DNA of 64,000 nucleotides from Dryococelus australis (GCA_029891345.1 CM056994.1:223339491-223403490), one strand, 5' to 3'. Positions 21,167 through 33,574 are shown, counted from the first letter of the stretch. The notes: generated by a model not told the origin, from the letters alone. Numbers and translations are program-made.

Positions 21167-22252
21167 AAGTATGCCTAACAGGAGTTTTTCCACAGCCAGC
21201 CTTTATGATGAAAATTTCACCGCATCTCGTGTGTGAAATAACAAACGGAATAGTTTAGGGGACTGGAGTTAGTAAGTATTGGACTTACGCTTGAATGACC
21301 ACGAACCTCAATAAATGGTGTGTCAATAGTAAATCGAAATATTGTTTCTTTGCTTGTTCACAAAATCTATGAACACTGAAACGTGTTATAAAAAAAATTA
21401 GTATTAAATAGTTTAGGAAATTGATTTTTGTTATCAGTGAAAAATAGAACGATTAAATCATATGTAAACATAGTTTGAATTTTTTAATTATGTAATAATA
21501 ACAGCGAGCAGAATTACAAAGAAAAAAAAAGATCGTAGGCTTGGATAAACTTCAATGTCATTTTCCCCGGCGTTTTGTATGGTTCGTTTCCGGTAGCTTT
21601 TCTTTGAAAGTTAACTTATACTTCTAGTAGGTTTGAAACGTCAAGTGGAAACTTGTGTGGCAGTAATTAAGTAAAGCGCCGCGTAATCCAACGTGTTGAT
21701 ACTCGTGAAGCCAGAACTGTGTCTCAAGTTAGTTTCGAATCACGAAGTTCCGGCATCTGCTGCCTGTCCTCTTCGGACTTCTCTCTTCCCTCCCCTCCGA
21801 CAACCTCTTCCTTCCGCGACCTTCAAGGGCCCGCATATCGACAACTGCCCCTTACTCCTTTGTATTCCTGCTACCACGGTCAAGTAACTGTGATTCTTGT
21901 TGAAGTATTCATTATGTTTGATGTATTAACGTCATGTAGCCTTAGGGAAGTGACAAAACCACATTTTCTGAGATGTAGGCAATTATACTCCATTCACAGT
22001 TACTTCCAACTTTTCTGAAGCCCTGCTAAAGTTATATTTTCAGGAATAAGATACTAAATACTGTATTCGTGCGCACTCAGTGTAATAATATATCACATAA
22101 GAACTATTTCCTTCTAGGCAATACCAACTTGCCTATTTTCTACCCGTCTTTGTTCATATTAATTATAAACGAAACATTATTATTATTTATATCTAAAATA
22201 CAAGTAAAAGTTCAATTTAACCAAAAGTAAGCTACTTTTATTTTAACATAAT
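21167..22252. other. Unassigned DNA
   Basis: A pyrimidine-rich patch lies at 21,740-21,870. ORFs there are low-complexity and unsupported. Confidence 0.4.
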
Positions 22253-22256
22253 GTAT

Positions 22257-23127
22257 TGTTACGCGCTGCAGTTCGCACCGGCCATGAACTCCCGTTATGC
22301 GTGGTCCGGCTCTGATGGGGATGACCTACCTCGATCCTCCCCTCCCCCCAGTTAGACTCGCTCGCTGCCTCGTCGCTATCCCCCCGGGTAGCTGGAGGAT
22401 GATTAACAACGGTGGCGTAGCTGGTATCACAAACCCTCTTCCTCACTCCCTGCTGAAGATGCCGACAAGCGTAGAGGATGCGCAATAATATTATGGTAAC
22501 TATTACCCTCGGCGGAACGTGGCATTTAGATAAATTTCTGAGCAATGGCCTATGACCCTATAAATATAAGCCACAGCTGGACTATCGGGAGTGTTTTTGC
22601 AAATGTCATCTTGCTGAGTGCGGGGTATAAACCAGGTACGGTGAGGAACTGACGAATATGGGAGATTGCGAGACGACGGCGGACGAGGTGTTTGTGGTGT
22701 GAATGGACGAGGGGGCGTGATACTCGACTAGTGAAGGCTACTGTGCATGAGGGCGCTCGGAGAACTGTAGAACATTGCGGACTGTTGGGACCTGGACTAA
22801 ACTGAGGTGTGACTGAATGGACATGTAATACGGACTGTATCGTAAATATTGGATATGTCAAATATGGACGTATAATTTGTAAGTTATTAGAATAGTTTTT
22901 GATATACTGTCTATTGGGACTGAATTTTAATTATTTATTTCGTTAATTTCCTCGAGGTAATAGTAAATTGTATTGATTGATGTAATTAATTGTTAACAGC
23001 AAGCGATATCAATTTATTGTGAGAGGTTAGATCGAGAAAATTTTGTTTGTAGTTATTGATAATAAAATCAGGAAATTGTAATTATCGCTGACCTCCATCC
23101 CTTAACGAACTGGAGGAAATTGTAACA
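22257..23127 (+). mobile_element. Solo LTR (Ty3/Gypsy-like), 871 bp
   Basis: Begins TGTTACGCGC and ends ATTGTAACA, the canonical TG...CA with a short terminal inverted repeat. It is flanked by a 4-bp TSD GTAT (22,253-22,256 and 23,128-23,131). Inside are a TATA box TATAAATA (22,559-22,566) and a poly(A) signal AATAAA (23,061-23,066), giving a plausible U3-R-U5 order on the plus strand. No internal region or second LTR follows, so this is a solo LTR left by LTR-LTR recombination. A 4-5 bp TSD and this layout fit Ty3/Gypsy best; BEL/Pao is an alternative. ORFs inside are not genes. Confidence 0.9.
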
Positions 23128-23289
23128 GTATGAAACGCGTGTGGTACATGACATTTTTGGGAAACAACAAGTTACCCATGGGGTGATATTTTTAAGTTAT
23201 GATTCAAAAACTGTGGTGAAATCGTGAATAGACTATATCACACATTTAGCCGCATTTATCAAATGCTTAAATAGGGATTTTTGGGTGCC

Positions 23290-23490
23290 ACTTAACATCG
23301 AGGTCTCGAAAGTTGGAGGGTGAAGTGAGGTGAGGATGAAGTACCGCCGGAATGTAAGGGCGGGGGGAACGGGAGATCCCCGTGAAAACCCTCTGATCAG
23401 CGGCATCGTGCGGTACGATTCTCACTTGCGAAAATCCAGGAGCGTCTCCGCCGGGAATCGAATCCAGCTCGCCGCTGCTTCACTTTTTCC
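23290..23490 (-). repeat. SINE-A copy, minus strand
   Basis: Tail complement TTAACATCGAGGTCTCGA at 23,295, body with GAACGGGAGATCCCC, and B-box complement GGAATCGAATCC near 23,455. The 5' head is degraded. Confidence 0.85.
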
Positions 23491-23565
23491 TTAAGTCACT
23501 TACGTAAATCGGAAGTGCGGCTCGGTAAGTAAATAAATTTTCTTTGCCTCACACATGCATTCTAG

Positions 23566-23816
23566 TATAGGCTGTTCATGGTAAAGTAAGCACTTTTTAA
23601 GGCCCTCACAAAATGCAATAACCACTAATAAATGTATTTTATTGCAGCCTCAAACGTTAACTATTGTGAGTGATGAAATGTATACACTCTGTTTATTAGA
23701 AATATTGCACTATTTACATTAAAAAGTGGCGGAAAGGTATAAATTAATTGGAAGGGAAAATTTAGCAGTGTCTTAAAGTGCTCACTTTACCATGATCAAC
23801 CTGTAGTGACTTTCGG
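23566..23816 (+). repeat. MITE-2 copy
   Basis: Ends TATAGGCTGTTCATGG and ACCATGATCAACCTGTA are inverted repeats. The interior is a diverged family body. Confidence 0.82.
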
Positions 23817-25160
23817 TTGCAAACTAAAGAAAATTATTTTTCTAAAATAGTTCCAACCCGTTTAATTATTTCACTCACTCAGGTAAGTTATATGCTATGA
23901 TGAATCCCATCGGTTTATGGTGTATTTTACTTCTATGTGCATTTTTACACAGTGACTCCCACATATTCAAGAGTCGGTTGTAGTTTATCAAACTGAATGT
24001 ACAGCGAATTTTACTTCACTGATAGAAAGCTGCAAATCATTTTTTGAGTGGCCGTGTTTTTTTGTGTAAGATCGGCAGATATAAAGTGACTAAATTCAAG
24101 AATCAAACAAAAATTCTTTCATAAAAGTAATTAATGGTGGTGTTGACCTTCTGGGACTCGGAACAGTATAAATTGGGCCTTGCTTTGACGCATGTTTAGC
24201 AATGTTATCGATTACAAGGCTACATCAATTCCGGTAATGGGAGGGGAAGAGAGTGACAGAGAGAGAAAACTTCTTCTACCAAAGTAATAGTGCAAATTTA
24301 TAGAGAGCAGTAAATAAACTACGTATGAAGCGGTTTGTATTGCTTTTTGTTACTAATTTTAATTTCATACACTGTATGTTCTTTCAAAACATTGATTCCA
24401 ACTTCATTTATTATGCATATTACCATTCCTTCTGACTGCACTCCACCGAATATTGCGTTAACTTCTCGGTTATTGATAGTGGTCGTATATTTCACGTTTT
24501 CATTTCTTGCATGAAACAATATTAAACGGAAGTAATTGCCTCGATGAAGAACAGACAAAAGGGGAAAGATAAATGTGTAGCAGGGTTTCATTACAATTAT
24601 CTTAGCTCTGTAAAAAGTTGTAAAAAGTTTCAGGCGAGGATTTAAACAATACAGCTGCGCACATACATTAAAACACGCAGATTGAAACCAGTTTTCTTGT
24701 AAGAAATATTATAAATGCACGGTCGTTCCGACTATACGCTAAGTAGACTTACCTCCTTCCACCACAATGATATCGATTTGTTGCCACGAACCCTTTCCCC
24801 ATTAACATCATTTCGAAAATTTCCATAAATATCGAGTACATTTTGTGCGTATCTACTCTTATTTAAACTTTAGAATATTGCAGTTCTTATCTCATATAAA
24901 AAAATGAAAAAAACACGCTATCTGTTAAATAATTAAGAAGATTAGGATGGAGTTGTTTGAACGAAAATGTACACACTGATATTCTCGTGCATATGTTGTG
25001 AAGCTGCTCTATTTCTGCGCATTCTTTTCAGTGCAGGAACGTGCAAATGATCCCATTTTTGCTCATGATTTTTCATAACAAATTTTCGGTATATTTTAAT
25101 AAAACAATTTTTAATAATTTACAACTCGCGCAGTAGGAGACGACGCATCATGTAAGTGAA
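23817..25160. other. Unassigned AT-rich DNA
   Basis: No gene supported; the 90-codon ORF at 24,319-24,591 (minus) has no recognisable domain. Confidence 0.4.
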
Positions 25161-25165
25161 TGCTA

Positions 25166-25240
25166 GCGCTAACCTCCGTGGCATATTGGGTTGAGATGCC
25201 AACGCAAGGTGTCCGGGGTTCGCATCCTGTGGTGTAAGGC
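25166..25240 (+). repeat. tRNA-like relic
   Basis: A-box-like TGGCATATTGGG and B-box GGTTCGCATCC at tRNA-like spacing. It does not fold as a convincing tRNA by eye, so a SINE head is more likely than a gene. Confidence 0.4.
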
Positions 25241-26640
25241 TAAATTAAGTTGATTTGTAAGCCATGCTAGGATTAGCTCACAGATGCAAGGCGAGAACAT
25301 TAATACGCTGCATGAAAAATTAACTGGAAAACCTACACGGTGAAATAGCCTACTTTCTTCGACACTCGGATATAAAAATAATTTCAGTGAAGTTCTCGAA
25401 AGCTTGGATGGAATGATTTTACGTTAAATTCTTCCAGTTTTGATTATAGTGTGTAGATTAATTTATAAGAGAAGGAACGTAGCAGTGTAATTTGGTGACA
25501 CTACAGTCAAAAATCGAAAACAAATGTACAGCCATCATGAGATATTTAAGCTCACCAATTTTGGGTCAATAAGTTAAGTGGTTCTATATAACAGTAAAAG
25601 AATATCAGTGATGTTAAAAAAAAGTGACTTACATATTGAAATTTTATACTAAACAGACTAACCGCAGCTGTACTTGATCCCGAAGTATTTCTTGGGCTAT
25701 GATCTGAAAGCATTGTTTATTTCACAATAGCTAGCCAATATCAGTGTTTATATTAAATGCTTATATCTTGTACAATCAACACACAAATTTTGGTTGTAAT
25801 AATTTTGATTTTTTTTTTTTTTTTTTAGATATGACGTAAAACATTTTAAGTGGCCGCCATTTTGAAATTGAGCCTGTGAGTGTATCGAGTGCGCTGAAAT
25901 AAAGTGCACGTTTACAAAAAGATTTAATTGACACACGAACGCACAGTGAGGAAGGTAGCCTTGTAAGACTCTTAAAAAAAGTGTAGATAGAGTAACAGAC
26001 AGTTATTGTTTTATAATTCGTGAATGGCGGATAGTAAGAAATCACGCTACTATAATTTATGTTTTTAATTCAATTTTTTTCTGATGTCAGGTGGCTCAGT
26101 ACATAATAGATAGTGACTATTTAATTACTTTCAAGTACTCTTTTTCACCTACTTTAAAAATAGTACCTTTGTAATATTGAAGTTAAGATACGTGGCTGTA
26201 GTCTGGTTTTTTATTGATTGACATAAAAATAGTGGGATGTATCAAAATTTTATGGTGCGAGACTTCGTTTTACGTAAAAGTTATTTTCTTGGCATGTTTA
26301 AGGTAATCATGAGGACGTATGTGACTCGATTCGACAGGACGAAGTGTTAATACATTTCATGTTATTGTTGTCAATTAAATTAACTAAAAAGGCACATACT
26401 GCCGTGTATTCAATACAGTTTGTAGATGTGTGTATATGTACATAGGCCCTATACACATGCACTTTTACGTCTGCATACACATTACGAATTAGCATAGCTA
26501 AATAATGAGTCATAATTATGTAGAGTACAACATCGTCACTACTACTAATGTCAAAATTTGCTTCTTAACGACATCGTCTTTTTTCTACTATGCCCATTCT
26601 TCAATGCGATATTACATGCGAGACGTCTTTGTGTAATAAA
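25241..26640. other. Unassigned AT-rich DNA
   Basis: Contains a T homopolymer (about 25,809-25,826). Nothing else recognised. Confidence 0.4.
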
Positions 26641-26644
26641 AGTT

Positions 26645-26682
<38 letters not shown>
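26645..26682. repeat. Microsatellite (AC)n(AT)n
   Basis: Eight AC units followed directly by about eleven AT units. The overlapping ORF (26,590-26,796) is an artefact of this tract. Confidence 0.95.
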
Positions 26683-28940
26683 TACAATATTACATTGGTG
26701 AAAATTAAGTTGATAGTATTTGAAAAATTAATTTTTATTGTACTGACATTGTTACAAGCATTGAAATATGCGTTGTTTTATCCTAGGTGCACGTAATGTG
26801 TTGATGCAAGGAACAAAATTCCAAATTCTGTTGAAATGAAAAATCGGTTTGAAAGGTTTTTTTTTTTTTTTCCAGTTGCATATAGAGAAAGGTGCCAGTA
26901 GTCGATAAGTTGATGGCTGTAAAATCTCGTGGCACAGCGTTTTGTTACGTTAAGCTATTTTACGAAGTAGACTCGCATTGTGAGTTTCGACAGTTCGTGT
27001 TGCAATTACGATTTTCATCGTTAACTGCAATCGTCATTTTGTAAAATCATCGTAGATGTTCGTGTATTCGTGTAAAGCCATACTATCACTTACGGAGACA
27101 AGTTGCCAAAGATTGATCAGCATGTGCTTTAGATTTGGCGAGTCTAGTATGGGTGATCGTAAAGATACTTAATGTTTATTCTAGGCCTACTTATTCAAAT
27201 AGTGTATGTTTGGGAACTGAGACTTTTCAGATTCCCCAAACCGCAGAGAGAATCACGTTGGGAAATCGGTCAGAGGACTATTTACTGATGACCACGGCAG
27301 CTACGGAAACTGTGACTATGGACTCGACGAGTAGGCTCATGAATATGACTTCCGTAAAGGTGAAATAGGTGTCCTGATAATTCCACCCATTCTCAAGTTC
27401 AGTCGACTCCTTCGTTAGGCAGGCAACATTCTCTGCACGTGTGGAACATTTTTTCGCTTTTCTCATTCTCTTGAGTTTTTGATGCTCATAGTAAACGACA
27501 TTCGAATGCTAGCTTTCAAAACATGCTTGTAAAATACGCCCACACCTTTAAGAAACACAAAAAAAAAAAAAGGCCAAAAAAGTTGTTATACGCGTTTATG
27601 AAAAGAATTTGTATTCTTTCTCTAAGTCAACCAGAAGGGACATCGAAGACTCGGGTCAGGGGTTTAATGGGGAGAATGTAAGCACCAAGCTGTGAACGTG
27701 GCAAACGGGAACGATCGATTTATTTACACCATCGATCAGTAAGGGATATAACAAAAGCGTAAGACTGGTGGCCAACTTGGCAGCGTGGTCTAGACTTCCA
27801 ACAGAGGATACATTATTTCGGAGGAATTATTTGTACTATCGACAAATAATTTAAAACGCCATGTAAGCTTCTGTAACGATTCACCTGCACTTTATACTAC
27901 ATAGTAGCCACTCGACTAACAACCAAAATATGGAAGTGGTCGAATGCATTCGTGAGAATGGTATCACTATGTTAAAAAATAATATGATACAAATCATTCA
28001 ACTGATTACTCAGCCACATCAGACATACTCAAACCAGGCACAAAACAAATGGTTGAGTCATAACTTACAGAAAGCCTTTTCACGCGTACTGGTAACTATA
28101 GGTTATTCAGTACTTTGAAGCCTTGGTTCCTTTTCCCGTTCAGCCAATTTGTATGTCACTTGTTTATATAAAAATTGTAATGTAAGTAATAAACACAGTG
28201 CTTATATATCACTGCACTCAAAAGTGCAGTCTTTTCGAAAAGAGAATACGTGAAGGAAAACCCCATGGTAGAGTTAATTGCAAGCAGTTCGTACAAACAG
28301 AAAATTGAACAAATGGAACTTAGCTGAAGAAAGTGAACATAAAGGAAATTACGGAAAATATTATTCAAACTCGAAATCTGAATCAGTGATAATGTCACTG
28401 TTTAAATCAGATAACAGCGCCTGACTTATTCAACAACTTCAGTCAATTTAAGTGACGAATTACTGAAAAAAATGCCAGTTTTCCTTCACTTATTAATTTT
28501 GTCACACGTTTTGCTGATTCATCAACCATTTCATTCCGTGTTTTTCAGTGACTTTCTTTTTGACTAACAGCTCAGTTAAACATGGTAGGCCCTATACCAA
28601 GTGAAATAAAACAAACTTTTTAAAAGGTGGGTTTCGTCTTTTATAATACAATTTTACCGGGTAACATAAACATCAGTCTTATATTTCTGTTTAACGTCTT
28701 TCAATTCGTTTTCACGCAATCATCACAGCACTTTTTTTTAAAGGTTTAAACTGCATGAAATGCGGTGAAGTGAGCGTATTTATATGTAGTCTTAGTATTA
28801 ACAATTGTAATATTACCAATCTTACTAAAAAAGAAGGAAAAGAACTCTCATAACATTCTGTCGTATATTTTTGGTGCGAGAAATAAACATTTTTTCCTCT
28901 TAACCTTCTATGTCGGCTTGGTATTGTATAGGTCTTTTTA
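26683..28940. other. Unassigned AT-rich DNA
   Basis: No supported gene. ORFs at 27,135-27,368 and 27,930-28,118 lack family features and have no splice or repeat context. Confidence 0.4.
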
Positions 28941-28944
28941 ATTT

Positions 28945-29106
28945 CCCTCGGTTTTATGCTTGGAAGCTTAGCAAGGGACGGCTTACAGACTAACTTATAA
29001 CATAACTTAAATTATTCCCCCTTTCCTTACCCGGGATTCGAACCCAGAGCCTCCACGTACCCCGGATTGGTGGCGCACCAACAGACTGCGCTACGGGAGG
29101 TCCGCA
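28945..29106 (-). repeat. SINE-B copy, minus strand
   Basis: Plus-strand GGGATTCGAACCC is the B-box complement and GCGCACCAACAGACTGCGCTAC is the A-box side complement (read to 29,097). Then comes the family body with CGGTTTTATGCTTGGAAGC and GACGGCTTACAGAC. Other copies: 30,189 and 32,222. Confidence 0.85.
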
Positions 29107-29109
29107 CGT

Positions 29110-29178
29110 TGGTTTGGTAGCTCTGTTGGTTAGCTAACGGGCTGGAGGTGGGTAAACTGTGGGTTCAAATGCTTGCTA
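29110..29178 (+). repeat. tRNA-like relic, opposite to the adjacent SINE-B
   Basis: A-box-like TAGCTCTGTTGGTTAGC and B-box-like GGTTCAAATGC read on the plus strand. It lies immediately beside the minus-strand SINE-B, head to head. Degraded tRNA or SINE head. Confidence 0.5.
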
Positions 29179-30181
29179 CCGCTAATTTTTGTTTACTATT
29201 TTAAATTACATTTAATTGTATGTCGTCAACTGTGAATGTCGAAATACGTTTATTTATCTTTTATTTGATGAAATTGAATAAAAACAATATTTAATTCGCA
29301 GCATTCACTTAGCTGTGTCACTTACTCAATCGATGAAATTGTTTCACCGAGACAACCAATGGTTTTCCACCGACTTTAAGTGGAACCATTTTCCCTGTTT
29401 CGAGTAGTTGCATTAGACTGCGGATCAATAGTTATCCACTTATTCGAATTTAGAGTGCATATAATCTTAAAAGTTCTGTTTTTATCTGTAGATGAAAATT
29501 CTTTACATTCATTTATATTGATTTCAAGTCTAGCGTGTCTTAAAATATTTAAAAATAATTTGTGTGCGCCCGCATCAAGAAGTTATGTTTGCACATTTCA
29601 CAGTACGAATGGAGTACACAATAATGAGCATGCTAGCATAGGAACTACACATATGGATTAGGGGCGTACACGATAATCAGAGGAGCTACCGATTGCGAGA
29701 AGGGGTATGCAGAAACCTAAAAAGGAAGGTTTGGTTGAGTGGGGGAGGGTATTTTTTTCAGCAAGGATAATAATTTAAAACATGGTGAAGTAGGGCACAG
29801 CCGGGCTTTTCCGCTCCCAAGGCTCTTACACTCACTTTAGGAGTCTTATATAATTAGTCCACCCAGGTGCATATAAGTGGCGTTATTGTGTCTGCTTATC
29901 TTAACATGTCATAAAATCAGTAATCTCTACTAGCAGAGAAAACACTTTTTCAGTTCTGGGAGTATTAATCGAGCGATGAAGTAGCTGAAGCAATTTTGTG
30001 AAGGTGACAGTTAACCTGCGATAATGGCTGAGCCTTTCTTCCTTAAGGTATCATTAATAAGTATTACACCTAGTCCTTGTTATACTTCTTCGCATAGTAA
30101 TTTTCAGATACAATATTTAGGAAAAATATCACCATTTCGTTAGTAAATTAATTTATATTTTTGTATATATGCACACATTTA
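29179..30181. other. Unassigned AT-rich DNA
   Basis: Nothing recognised. The 93-codon ORF at 29,380-29,661 has no domain signature. Confidence 0.4.
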
Positions 30182-30188
30182 TGCTCAG

Positions 30189-30360
30189 AGGGCTTATTAA
30201 CGTCCCCGGTTTTATGCCTGAAGTGTTATCAGGGAACGACTTACAACCTAACTTATGACCGGACATAACTAACACCCATGCCTTACCTGGGATTCGAACC
30301 CAGAGCCTCCCGCACTCCAGATCGGCAGTTCACCAACCGACTGCGCCACGGAAGGTTGGC
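30189..30360 (-). repeat. SINE-B copy with 7-bp TSD
   Basis: Contains the B-box complement GGATTCGAACC (30,290-30,300) and the family body (CCCCGGTTTTATGCC, GACTTACAACCTAACTTATG). A TSD TGCTCAG flanks it at 30,182-30,188 and 30,361-30,367. Confidence 0.88.
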
Positions 30361-30367
30361 TGCTCAG

Positions 30368-31275
30368 TGTAAATGGGGTAATTATACTCGGGTAAATGTA
30401 ATGTTTTCTTTTGCTTTTCAGGTGGCGTGACTTAGTATTTAAAACGTTACAAATTATAACAACTGACATGACAAAAATGTTTACTTCTGAACTATAGTGA
30501 TTTTTTACTGGACAAATATAAGTTTGGGAGCAGCGACTCAGTTAATCATTCTCCTAACCTTAAAATATGGTTTCTCTCTTTTAAGAAATTATCTCCCACT
30601 ACAAAACTCTTAATACAACTGTGTTCAAAACCCTAAGACTTTATAAAGTTTCTAATTTCCCTGAGATTATAGACAAATCTGTAAAAATAAGATGGACCTT
30701 AACAAAATTATTCCCAAATATTTTACCTATAAAATTTTTTTCGGAAACTAAAGCGATAAGAAAACTTGAGATGGATGAACATAAAACAGAAAATGAAGCA
30801 ACCATAAAGCATAGGAATATTTGCAACAGTCACGAAAGAACGTAGACGAACGTAGACCAATTTTTTTTTCTGTGGTCTAAAGTGTTCACCAAAAAATTAG
30901 TAAAAAAAAAAAATGCAACTGAACTGCATACTAGGAATTTTAAGTGCGTTTTCATTAAGCGAGTGTATGTGCTACAAAAAAATTACATGTTAAAAGTGCA
31001 TGTAAATTTTGAGAAAATTTTTATGAGATGAATAGCCACACAAATGAGCGGAATTTCTTCTCAAATATTTTGTTTGTCTTCATTTGTTCTTTTTGCTGTC
31101 ACAGCTTTTTACCGAAGAGTTTTCTTATGTTTCCTTACTTGTAAGGACGATTTTGTATAACTTTTCAAACACTGTTTTCATCTTTATAGGTAAATTCCTT
31201 TTACAAAATTTTAAAATATATTTTATGATTGTTTCATTGTGAGAGGGATAGCCCCGCCCTAACATACGCAAACTA
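30368..31275. other. Unassigned AT-rich DNA
   Basis: The 74-codon ORF at 30,621-30,845 is Lys/Ile-rich as expected of AT-rich DNA. No gene supported. Confidence 0.4.
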
Positions 31276-31700
31276 CAAGCTGTTCACGGTAAAGTGAGCA
31301 CGTTTTGGAAGCCCTGCATAAACTCTTCTTGTATGCACGTTGTATATTCTTCCACCTTGCGTAAAATTAACATTGCCATGGTCCTCTTCACTTTTTTTTT
31401 CGTCGGTCAACTTAAAGTGTGAAATTATTATAAAAGTAAACATTTGAAATGATTCTGCTTATTTTACACACTGGGGCGTTAAAAAAAAACAAAGCGTAAG
31501 AAATAATTTGAATTATCACAAATGAATACTTAAAACTTTTAATTCGACGTTAACATATGGAACTACTTTTCATCCGTCGTTACAAACTTTGCCGGGCGCA
31601 TGTCACTCAGTGCGCCCGTTCAAATATATGCAGGGAGGGGTAGTGACATGTTTCTGAGGTTGATTTCAGTAGTGCTCAATTGATGGTGAACAGCCTTTAT
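31276..31700 (-). repeat. MITE-1 copy, minus orientation
   Basis: Ends GCTGTTCACGGTAAAGTGAG and GATGGTGAACAGCC are inverted repeats. The interior hairpin GGGCGCATGTCACTCAGTGC plus GCCC is intact. Confidence 0.9.
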
Positions 31701-32072
31701 CAGTGATATTGTGGGTTTAGAGCATCGAGCCTGCTCGTCTCGCCGGTTTCACTTGCGCTTTCGATGAGAGTTTGGTTTGTTACGTAAGATCAAACGTGGC
31801 CAGGTTACTGGGTTGGTCGTCGCTGTGTGTGTGGTTGGGTTGTGGTTTGCGTGTTGCGTCCTTCACTCGCCTGTCAGTTCACATCATGCCTCCGCGGGTC
31901 CGCTGCGGAACGACTGCGAGGTTAGAAGAACGATGGTGGCCACGTATCACGTCCGTCCTTCGTAAAGATCCGAATATTTCGAGACTTACCGAACATTGAT
32001 ATGAGGAAGATGAATGCGAATAGAGGTGAAGCGTGGTTTTTTATTGTTATCGTCATGAAGGTATTGCGTTCA
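31701..32072 (+). other. GC-richer block with 75-codon ORF
   Basis: ORF 31,772-31,999 (Cys/Trp/Arg-rich) has a basic second half but no recognisable domain. It is sandwiched between two MITE-1 copies, so it may be an exon-like relic or chance. Confidence 0.25.
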
Positions 32073-32680
32073 AAGGCTATTCACCATAAAGTAAGCACTT
32101 TCGAAATCAACCTTAGAAAAATGTCACTGCTCCTGCCAGCATATATTTTAACGGGTGCACTGAGTGACATGCACCTAGTAAAGTTGGTAACGATGGTTGG
32201 AAAGTAGTTCCACATCTTAACTTTTTTATTGTAGACGGCTTTTTAACGTCCCCCGGTTTTATGCTAGAAAGTTAAGCAGGTGACGGATTATAGACTAACA
32301 TATAACCTTACGTAAATTAATGCCCTTGCCTTGCCCGGGACTCGAACCCAGATCGGTGGCGCACCAACCGACAACGCCACGGGAGATAGGCCACATATTA
32401 GCGTCGAATAAAATGTGTTAGGTAACAATTTTTGAAAATTAAATTATCTTTTTCCCTTTCTGATTTTTTTTTTTATGCATCGAAGTGTAAAAATGAGCAG
32501 GTTCGTAAAACATTTACTTTTCTAACAATTTCACAGTTTCACTTGACCGACGGATGAATATAGTGATGAGGCGCATGGCAATGTTAATTTTACATAACGC
32601 GGACGTATACACAACTTGTACACAAGTAGATCTTAAGCAGGGCTTTGAAAAGTGCTCATTTTATCGTGAGCAGCCTATAA
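32073..32680 (+). repeat. MITE-1 copy interrupted by a SINE-B
   Basis: Left part 32,073-32,221 and right part 32,403-32,680 together make one full MITE-1. Left end AGGCTATTCACCATAAAGT, right end TTATCGTGAGCAGCCTATA. Confidence 0.9.
32222..32390 (-). repeat. SINE-B nested in MITE-1, 12-bp TSD
   Basis: Full SINE-B body with B-box complement GGGACTCGAACCC. The interrupted MITE sequence is duplicated as CCACATCTTAAC (32,210-32,221) and CCACATATTAGC (32,391-32,402), 10 of 12 identical. This fixes the order of events: MITE first, SINE later. Confidence 0.92.
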
Positions 32681-32689
32681 TTAAACTCA

Positions 32690-33240
32690 TTCTGTGCTTT
32701 AGTGTAGGAAGAGCGTTCGGAAATAAACAAAGCGCGGACCATTCTGCCGGATGCCATGGTCCCGGCCTCCTAATAGCTTTGTGGTGTTGGTCGGCTGAAG
32801 TCTGCCACCTCCCAAGTTCCCCCCTTTGTTCCGCGACCGGCCCGGGAGCGTGGCGTCGCGTCGCGTCGCGTCGGTGAAGGATAGCGACGCGGCGGCCTCC
32901 GAGGGGTCAAGCCAGAATGGACACCGATTTAGCCGGACGGCGTCCGTCCAGCGAGAGTAAGGAACCGCCTTGACCCCTGCTAACAGCACGTGCGTCACGT
33001 TAAGTGATCGACCAGCCCGTATCGAACCTCTTCTTCCTGCCACTTCAGCCATATCTTCTGCCACCGCAGATGTTCAGGAAAAATTCTCCTTCGTTTTACG
33101 GAAACAAGTGCTTGTAAAAATTTCTCCAAAAGTCTCCGTACGTAAACTCTTCGCAAAATTAAGGACTTTCCTTAATTTTCGCATAACTTCCCGTGAATTC
33201 GCGGAACCTCCCGTAATTTTTTAGTTCGTTTTATGTACTT
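32690..33240. other. GC-rich block with GTCGC tandem repeat
   Basis: GC-rich from 32,700 to about 33,010, including a short tandem GTCGC array (about 32,856-32,873). Open frames on both strands (107-121 codons) overlap and are composition artefacts. It could be a promoter/first exon or the 5' region of an unrecognised repeat. Confidence 0.35.
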
Positions 33241-33249
33241 CCTGGTAAA

Positions 33250-33503
33250 AAAAAAAGTGAGTGAAGAGATTTTGGCGGCTCTAACAGCGAGGTTTGAGAG
33301 CCGATGAGGGTTATTGAAGTGAATATGGAGCAGCGCCGGAATGAGGGGGCGGGGGAACGGGAGATCCCCGAGAAAACCCTCCGATCAACGGCATCGTCCG
33401 GCACAATTTCCACTTGCTAAAGTCCGGTGACCCGGCCGAGTACTGAACCCGGTTCGCCTTGGTGGGTGGCGAGCGTGCTAATTGCTCAGCCACCGCAGTC
33501 CAT
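33250..33503 (-). repeat. SINE-A copy, minus strand
   Basis: Near full length: tail complement CTAACAGCGAGGTTTGAGAG, body GGAACGGGAGATCCCC, head complement ending GCTCAGCCACCGCAGTCC. Confidence 0.9.
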
Positions 33504-33574
33504 AAAAAATCAGATGAGAAATGTTAATTTTGTTATGTGTGTGTTTTACTGTGAATAAGTTAAAATATTTACAC

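Noticed and set aside
22243-22861. 100- and 103-codon minus-strand ORFs
   Set aside because: They lie inside the solo LTR, antisense to its TATA box and poly(A) signal.
32699-33064. 121-codon minus-strand ORF in the GC-rich block
   Set aside because: Frames are open on both strands, as expected from GC-rich composition. No recognisable domain.
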